Part shown: piece after piece, positions 57,468 through 64,000 of the stretch
Layout: each line of letters begins with the position of its first letter
Position numbering within the stretch: position 1 is the stretch's first letter
NCBI GenBank assembly: GCA_011033025.1
Contig: WFMF01000027.1
Coordinates: 310,001 to 374,000 of the forward strand
Direction of reading: 5' to 3'
Length of the DNA: 64,000 nt
From: Beroe forskalii
Taxonomy: Eukaryota; Ctenophora; Nuda; Beroida; Beroidae
The notes under the pieces: model-generated
Told to the model about the DNA's origin: nothing
Databases searched by the model: none
The model's input: only the letters and a program-made list of their open reading frames with translations
Translations under genes and position numbers: made by a program

Positions 57468-60400
57468 GTTGAGTTTTCGTCCATTAAATTCAGAATTATT
57501 CCGTCCTATGGATTATTGACATGAACACTGGAGAATGGACCGACCTTGCCACGGCCCCTGCTGGATGCCCAAAATCACTGATATAATCCTCTAATTTCTA
57601 TCTCAGGAGTAAGCTTTTGTATTTTCTTCATTTATAAAATTTTAGAGAAATATTCGCTGATTTATAAGAGACCGTTAAATGTACACAGCAGGAATAGAGG
57701 ACAGATAAGCCTCAAATAGTTCGTGAAACTTGATAGTCTGTTTCCAAGACGAACTCAGTGTCTTGATTTTATTAGCATTCGCGGAATTTAAGAAATCATT
57801 TACTCATTTTACTGGTCGAGTAAAATGAGATGACCTCCGAATGGTTGAGAATTTATGCTAACCTGGTTTGCGAATTTGATTATTTTAACTGCAGATGAGA
57901 AATGAGCATAATGCTATTATAATATTTATCATCAATTCTTAGGCACCTGATCATAAGTGGTTACAATAATGGAGTGGCAATAGATTCATCAGTTAAAAAT
58001 ATAAAACACTCAGTTTTTTTGGTAACAAACTTTTCGAAATTTCAGACTGAAGTTTCTTATTTTTGCACAACCTTCTGGTTTTCTGGACCTATGAGAATAA
58101 CTAAAGTCTCTCAGTCTTAACAGCAATTTCTGTTTTGTGTTTTTGTATCTGACATGTTATTTTAATAAACTGAAAATCATGAAAGAATCATTTTGTTAAG
58201 TTCATATTCAATTACCCATGTTGAGTAATAAATCAGTAGTTAATAGAAGTACTAAATAATATCAAGTTGTGCTGGTACTCGAATATTAAAACGTTACTAA
58301 TGTAATTGTTGTTTGATATTCGCTATGAAATTTCTAACTTCTTACTTTGCCGTCTTATTCGCCTTCAAATCAGCTAAGTATCAGAATGTTCATAGTCAAA
58401 AAGTGGGGTCTGGGGTGCAGCCCCCAGAGGCGACACGTTTATGTTGAAAGAACTTTTTTTGTTGCGATAGGGTTATTTAATTCAAAATTAATGGCAATCT
58501 GAATCATCGCAAAATCTACAACCGACCATTTAGGGTGCAACAAATGACCTCAAGGTAAGACAATTCACCCTAAGGTACGAACATTTACCTCAAAGTACGA
58601 AAATTCATCTCAAGCTACGACAATTTACCTCAAGGTGCGACATTTCACCTCACAAACCTAATTTCACCAGAAGGTGCGATAGATGACCACAACATATGAC
58701 CTCTTGGTACGACCTCTGATCGATATAACTGGGAAGGAAGGTCTAAACGGGACGACATTATCACAGGATTTATTAACGTCATCTACCATAGAATACTTTT
58801 TTGAAGTTCTTCAAAAACTCACATTTACTCAGTTGATTACAGTCCAAACAATGTGTGATACATATTACCCTATTTAGCCCCATTCACACACTCATTACAA
58901 TTGCAATTGCATGAGTACATTGCACTAATGTTAGAGATTGATGCTCTCAGTGACCATTCAATTATATGATATTGTACCTACTCTACGCTCCTCCCTTGTG
59001 TTCTACTTGAGCAACTTCAGTTTCACACGCGCGCTCATGAAGCTTTCCGATGATCCTTCAAATTGAGGACTAAAAATGGTGATATTATTCCCAAAAACAA
59101 AAAGGATTTGGTAGCGCTGGAACATTTCCTGTGACCGGGAAGACTTTTCTGACTGGAAAGATATCCTTGTTAACATATCCACGGATTCATGGATGTTACT
59201 TTCTGCTTTCGAAAAATTCAGATTTTTGGAAAATCTCCCGGCAAATTAAATTCCCGGTGGTCTTGACTACCCAAACCTACATGTGGTGCCAATGACATGG
59301 CATGTACATGAGTAAATGACGTGATATGAGTGGCGCTAATGTTACTGGGATTCATGCTCTGCTGTAGTCACTGTAAGGCAAGGGGAAATAAAGTAATATG
59401 CTGCATTGGAATATGATGTTGTACCTACTCTAATTTCCTCTACTGTGTTCTACTTATGAAATTTCGATTTTGAGGAGAAATGTCGCGGCTTGTGGTCAAT
59501 TGTCTTACCAAGTGAATTGCTGTTGTGTGAAATGAATCCTCGTATCATCGCACGTCCGAGGGTAAAAGTCCCCCTTTCATTTTCAATGATTTTATATTAA
59601 GATGCCAGATGTTTGAATTTTTGGACCTCAATTGTCGTACTCTTGAAAACAAATTTCTTGCAATTCCATAATATTATGTGTCCGACTACCTTGCTTACGA
59701 AATAAATTTACATGGAACAATAATTACAGGGGTCGAAATTTTGGGGGTACAAAATTTTGGGATATTTTTCGGAATATCACGCATATTAACGAATACGTAT
59801 GATTATGACGTCATTTAAAGTTTTCTGGGGAATGAAAATTTGGGGATTTTTACGAAAAATCCCCAAATTTCGTACCTTATAAATTTGTCTCGTAAGGTAT
59901 GTTTCTTGCAATCTCACGTCACAACATATTTTATTAGTGTAGTTATACGATGAGTAATAATGTTGAGCCCCGAAGGGGCGAGCCATTCTAACGAAGTAAA
60001 ATTACGTACTGCAACCACTATTATTTTGATAAAGTTTGTTTCGATTTTTTTTTGCGAAAAAAAAAACTAGTTTTAATGGATCGTTCACATATTACGTAAT
60101 CAATTTTTGGCCGATATCAACTCCCCCTTCCCCTCGTAATCAAGATTACAGAAGTTTTATTAGATACAATAACCAATATTTGTTACATGATGACATGTAA
60201 CGTAATCATTCCGAACCCCCCTCCCCCTATAGGTGATTACGTAATATATAATGATCCCTAAACAGCTTTGCAACTATATCTCAATATGTACGCCCTTGCA
60301 AGCAGTTGTAGTGTCAAGTAATTAACCCTCATCTGGCAATGGTAGGTCCTCATTGAGTTCTGTGAACGGGCAGAACAATTATAACACCTGAGATATACCC

Positions 60401-61779
60401 CGTGTATAATAGGCACTGAAGTTAATGTCGTTTATCCACGTTTTATTATTAAAGTGTGATCTGTTAAGTTTAGGATTTTTCCTCCGCATGTATCAATCCT
60501 TGAAATAGAAAATCGCGTTTAAGTAATTTCCTTATGTTTGCCATGTACCATACACCTTTATAGATCCTTTTTATATCAGTGCGCTGACAAGCGCCTCATA
60601 CAGTGCAAGCCAGAGCTCTTCAGCAGCTGTCAATAGATCAGTATAGTCTTATGAGTCACGAGGTCCGTTTGGAATTATGCATACTTTCACGATGTAGTTA
60701 TTAGGTGTCAACTGTCAACTGTCAAGTTTTTATTCAAAAACTTTTATTGACATGGCTTTAGTGTATATTATTTGAGTTTTGAGGCACCGACGGCTGGTAA
60801 ATGATAGTTTAGTGATAACACGAATTTTGCAACTTTTCGAAGTTTAAATTATTATTTCTAGGTTAATGCAGATAATTTGATTATCGATATTTGCTTGTCA
60901 AGGGCTTTCGGTAGAACTGACTACTGACTTATGTTAGTGTTCAGGCAATTTGCCGAATTGCCGACTCGGCACTGATAGACGACCGATCGGCGCCGAGGGG
61001 ATTATGGTTGACAGGATTTTCTACTTTACGCAAGTGGATAAGAGTGGTAGCATTATAGTTTTAGACCTGGAAACTCTGGAATCTGATATCCTGAATACGG
61101 CTAAGAACCCAGCAACTCGACTCCCCCGGGTCCGCAATGTCAGAAAAATTCCACCGAGAAATTTTTGGTGGAATTAATTATTTAATTAGAACTGCAGCGG
61201 ACTCTTTGAGAGTCCGCCGCAGTCTGGTGGAAAGCTTGCCACAGAATCGTCAAAGATTCTACGGAAAAAGTCCACCGCGGACTTTAATAAGTTCCGAAAA
61301 ACTTCCACCGCTGGTGGACTCCTCTTGTGGACTCCACAGGCGGATTTTGATTCGCTGGCGGAGTCCACGTACGGAATTTTCAGTTCACCAAAATAAGTCC
61401 AACAGCGGACTTCTCACGCCGAGTAATCTGGCGGAATTTTTGCGAGGACTCTTCAAAATATGCAGCAGATTTTTGTTGGAACCCACCAGTGGAGGTGGAC
61501 TCTGGTGTACACTGCAGACGCGTGTCAGAGTACTCCAGAGAATCTTGACTTATGTCAAGATTCCTTTCTACAAATATGCACTACAATGCTGATAGGTTTC
61601 ATATGAAGTAAATTTCGCCGTGTACAGCATACATGCATGCATGTGCGGCACGATATGATTGATAGCGATCGAGCATGCATTCGATCGAGCGCGTAACATT
61701 TTCAATGCGCGCATATTCCAGTTTTTATTTCTCGCGGCGTACGTCAAGACGAGAAAATCGACCGAGTGGGCCATTTTTG
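57468..61779. repeat. Segmental duplication, copy B
   Basis: Direct repeat of 30947-36660 without the 1.2-kb retroelement fragment and the 95-bp palindrome. Contents in order: TACGA-word run (about 58550-58660), MITE (60077-60258), the small open frame (60950-61177, frameshifted), and a CCGC/GGAC-rich block (61190-61500) including the hairpin GCGGACTCTTTGAGAGTCCGC at 61197. Confidence 0.9.
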
Positions 61780-61989
61780 CAGTAGGACTTTCTCCATTTT
61801 TGCACGTATTCATATTCGGGAAATCGGGCATTTCGGCTTATTGACATAGAATTCGAGTGAACAAGAAATGGCCTAATTCATCAACCAAATCTTGTAATCG
61901 GCTGAAACTTACCAGTTCTGCTCATCAGGCATAGATGAACATTCCTCAGGAGTTTTAGGCTCATCATAAGAGCAATGTTCATTTTAAAC

Positions 61990-64000
61990 GCAAGGAAAAA
62001 TTCCAAACTTCAAAAATCGAAAAAGTCGAATAATTAAAAAAGTGGCAATTAGAAATTGATGAAACTTGCCAAATTTACTTATCAGACATTGACAAACATT
62101 CCTGTGGAGTTTTATAAAAATCAAAGGAGCTGTTTTTATTTAAAACACAAGGAAAGTTTTCAAAAATGCAAAAATCGAAAAAGTCCAATAGTTCAAAAAC
62201 TGGCACTTAGTAATTGATGAAACTTGCCAAATTTACTTATCAGACATTGATAAACATTCCTGTGGAGTTTTATGAAAATCAACGGAGCCGTCTTTATTTT
62301 AAACGCAAGGAAAGTTTTCAAAAAATCAAAAAATCGAAAAAGTCGAATAATTCAAAAACTGGCACTTAGAAATTGATAAAACTTTCCAAGTTTACTTATC
62401 AGACATTGATTAACATTCCTGCGGAGTTTTATAAAAATCAACGGAGCCGTTTTCATTTTATTAAACACAAGGAAAGTTTTCAAAAAATCGAAAAAGTCGA
62501 ATAATTCAAAAACTGGCACTTAGAAATTGATGAAACTTGCCAAATTTACTTATCAGACATTTATAAACATTCCTATGGAGTTTTATGAAAATCAACGGAG
62601 CCGTTTTTATTTTAAACGCAAGGAAAGTTTTCAAAAATGTATACCGTGCAAAAAATCGAAAAAGTCGAATAATTCAAAAACTGGCACTTAGAAATTGATG
62701 AAACTTGCCAAATTTACTTATCAGACATTGATAAACATTCCTGTGGAGTTTTATGAAAATCAACGGAGCCGTTTTTATTTTAAACGCAAGGAAAATTTTC
62801 AAAAATGTATACCGTGCAAAAAATCGAAAAAGTCGAATAATTCAAAAACTGGCACTTAGAAATTGATGAAACTTGCCAAATTTACTTATCAGACATTGAT
62901 TAACATTCCTGTGGAGTTTTATGAAAATCAACGGAGCCGTTTTTATTTTAAACGCAAGGAAAGTTTTCAAAAATGTATACCGTGCCAGTTTTTGAATTAT
63001 TCGACTTTTTCGATTTTTGATTTTTTGAAAACTTTCCTTGCGTTTAAAATAAAGACGGCTCCGTTGATTTTCATAAAACTCCACAGGAATGTTTATCAAT
63101 GTCTGATAAGTAAATTTGGCAAGTTTCATCAATTTCTAAGTGCCAGTTTTGAATTATTCGACTTTTTTTCGATTTTTGCACGGTATAAATTTTGAAAATT
63201 TTCCTTGCGTTTAAAATAAAAACGGCACCGTTGGATTTTTATAAAACTCCCCAGGAATGTTTATCAATATCTGATAAGTAAATTTGGCAAGTTTCATCAA
63301 TTTCTAAGAGCCAGTTTTTGAATTATTCGACTTTTTCGATTTTTTGCACGGTATACATTTTGAAAACTTTCCTTGAGTTTAAAATAAAACGGCTCCGTTG
63401 ATTTTCATAAAACTCACAGGAATGTTTATCAATGTCTGATAAGTAAATTTGGCAAGTTTCATCAATTTCTAAGTGCCAGTTTTTGAATTATTCGACTTTT
63501 TCGATTTTTTGCACGGTATACATTTTTGAAAAATTTCCTTGCATTTAAAATAAAAACGGCTCCGTTGATTTTTATAAAACTCCACAGGAATGTTTATCAA
63601 TGTCTGATAAGTAAATTTGGCAAGTTTCATCAATTTCTAAGTGCCAGTTTTTGAATTATTCGACTTTTTCGATTTTTGATTTTTTGAAAACTTTCCTTGT
63701 GTTTAAAATGAAAACGGCTCCGTTGATTTTTATAAAACTCCGCAGGAATGTTTATCAATGTCTGATAAGTAAATTTGGAAAGTTTTATCAATTTCTAAGT
63801 GCCAGTTTTTGAATTATTCGACTTTTTCAATTTTTTGCACGGTATACATTTTTGAAAACTTTCCTTGCGTTTAAAATAAAAACGGCTCCGTTGATTTTCA
63901 TCAAACTCCACAGGAATGTTTATCAATGTCTGATAAGTAAATTTGGCAAGTTTCATCAATTTCTAAGTGCCAGTTTTTGAATTATTCGACTTTTTCGATT
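61990..64000. repeat. Satellite of 150-170 bp with an orientation switch
   Basis: Units contain AACTGGCACTTAGAAATTGA, CTTATCAGACATTGATAAAC, ATTCCTGTGGAGTTTTATG and AACGGAGCCGTTTTTATTTT. Six to seven units run forward to about 62985. From about 62990 the same unit runs in reverse complement to the end of the window. As a result the plus frame 62863-63195 and the minus frame 63132-62842 encode almost the same peptide (MMKLAKFTYQTLINIPVEF). The segment 61780-61990 before it shows only weak similarity to the unit. Confidence 0.95.

Noticed and set aside
62842..63195. Near-identical peptides encoded on both strands
   Set aside because: A direct consequence of the satellite orientation switch, not two genes.

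Overview
This is animal (metazoan) genomic DNA. Genes are split by GT-AG introns, the protein families are animal ones (cathepsin B, NEIL1-type glycosylase, F-box, ankyrin and C2H2 proteins, a seven-transmembrane receptor), and AT-rich non-coding DNA is crowded with non-LTR retrotransposon sequence, fold-back elements and satellites. It looks like a repeat-rich invertebrate; I cannot place the phylum. There is one 100-base scaffold gap (6564-6663).

Layout. 0-1.5 kb: four exons of an ankyrin-repeat gene whose complete five-exon paralogue lies at 9.1-10.9 kb. In the first copy the intron before the last exon is broken by a 2.5 kb near-perfect palindrome (2.0-4.5 kb) with elaborate hairpin ends. 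4.5-5.3 kb is a GAAACAAG-type simple array. An intronless F-box gene lies at 7.2-8.3 kb, an intronless NEIL1 gene at 11.8-12.9 kb, a 62-bp minisatellite at 14.5-15.1 kb, and a six-exon cathepsin B gene at 15.4-17.7 kb. 18.2-20.5 kb is rich in CACGTG boxes.

20.5-30.6 kb: a five-exon, 268-residue C2H2 zinc-finger gene that I can join in frame from start to stop. Its last intron holds thousands of bases of a 40-bp tandem repeat. Each unit carries a branch-point-like TTCAC, a polypyrimidine tract, an AG acceptor and, immediately after it, a GTGAGA donor. It is therefore an array of zero-length exons, the layout of recursive splice sites, and it appears to derive from the 35-nt microexon that precedes it. 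Part of the array (24.7-27.0 kb) is interleaved, base block by base block, with the unique sequence of 21.75-24.25 kb, which looks like a consensus artefact.

30.9-64 kb is mostly duplicated and mobile DNA. A segmental duplication (30.9-36.7 and 57.5-61.8 kb) lets insertions be read against an empty site. Other contents are fold-back elements, a dead LINE (43.4-50.5 kb) with a hAT-like element inside its first ORF, an older LINE tail carrying a BamHI-rich palindrome, an intact intronless orphan class A receptor (52.6-53.8 kb, minus strand) bracketed by inverted repeats, a TTAA-flanked MITE, and two satellites, the second reversing orientation at about 62.99 kb.

The conventional genes read as independent neighbours: a lysosomal protease, a base-excision repair enzyme, a ubiquitin-ligase adaptor, a putative transcription factor and a receptor. 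Nothing suggests an operon. Most of the novelty is in how repeats interact with gene structure.
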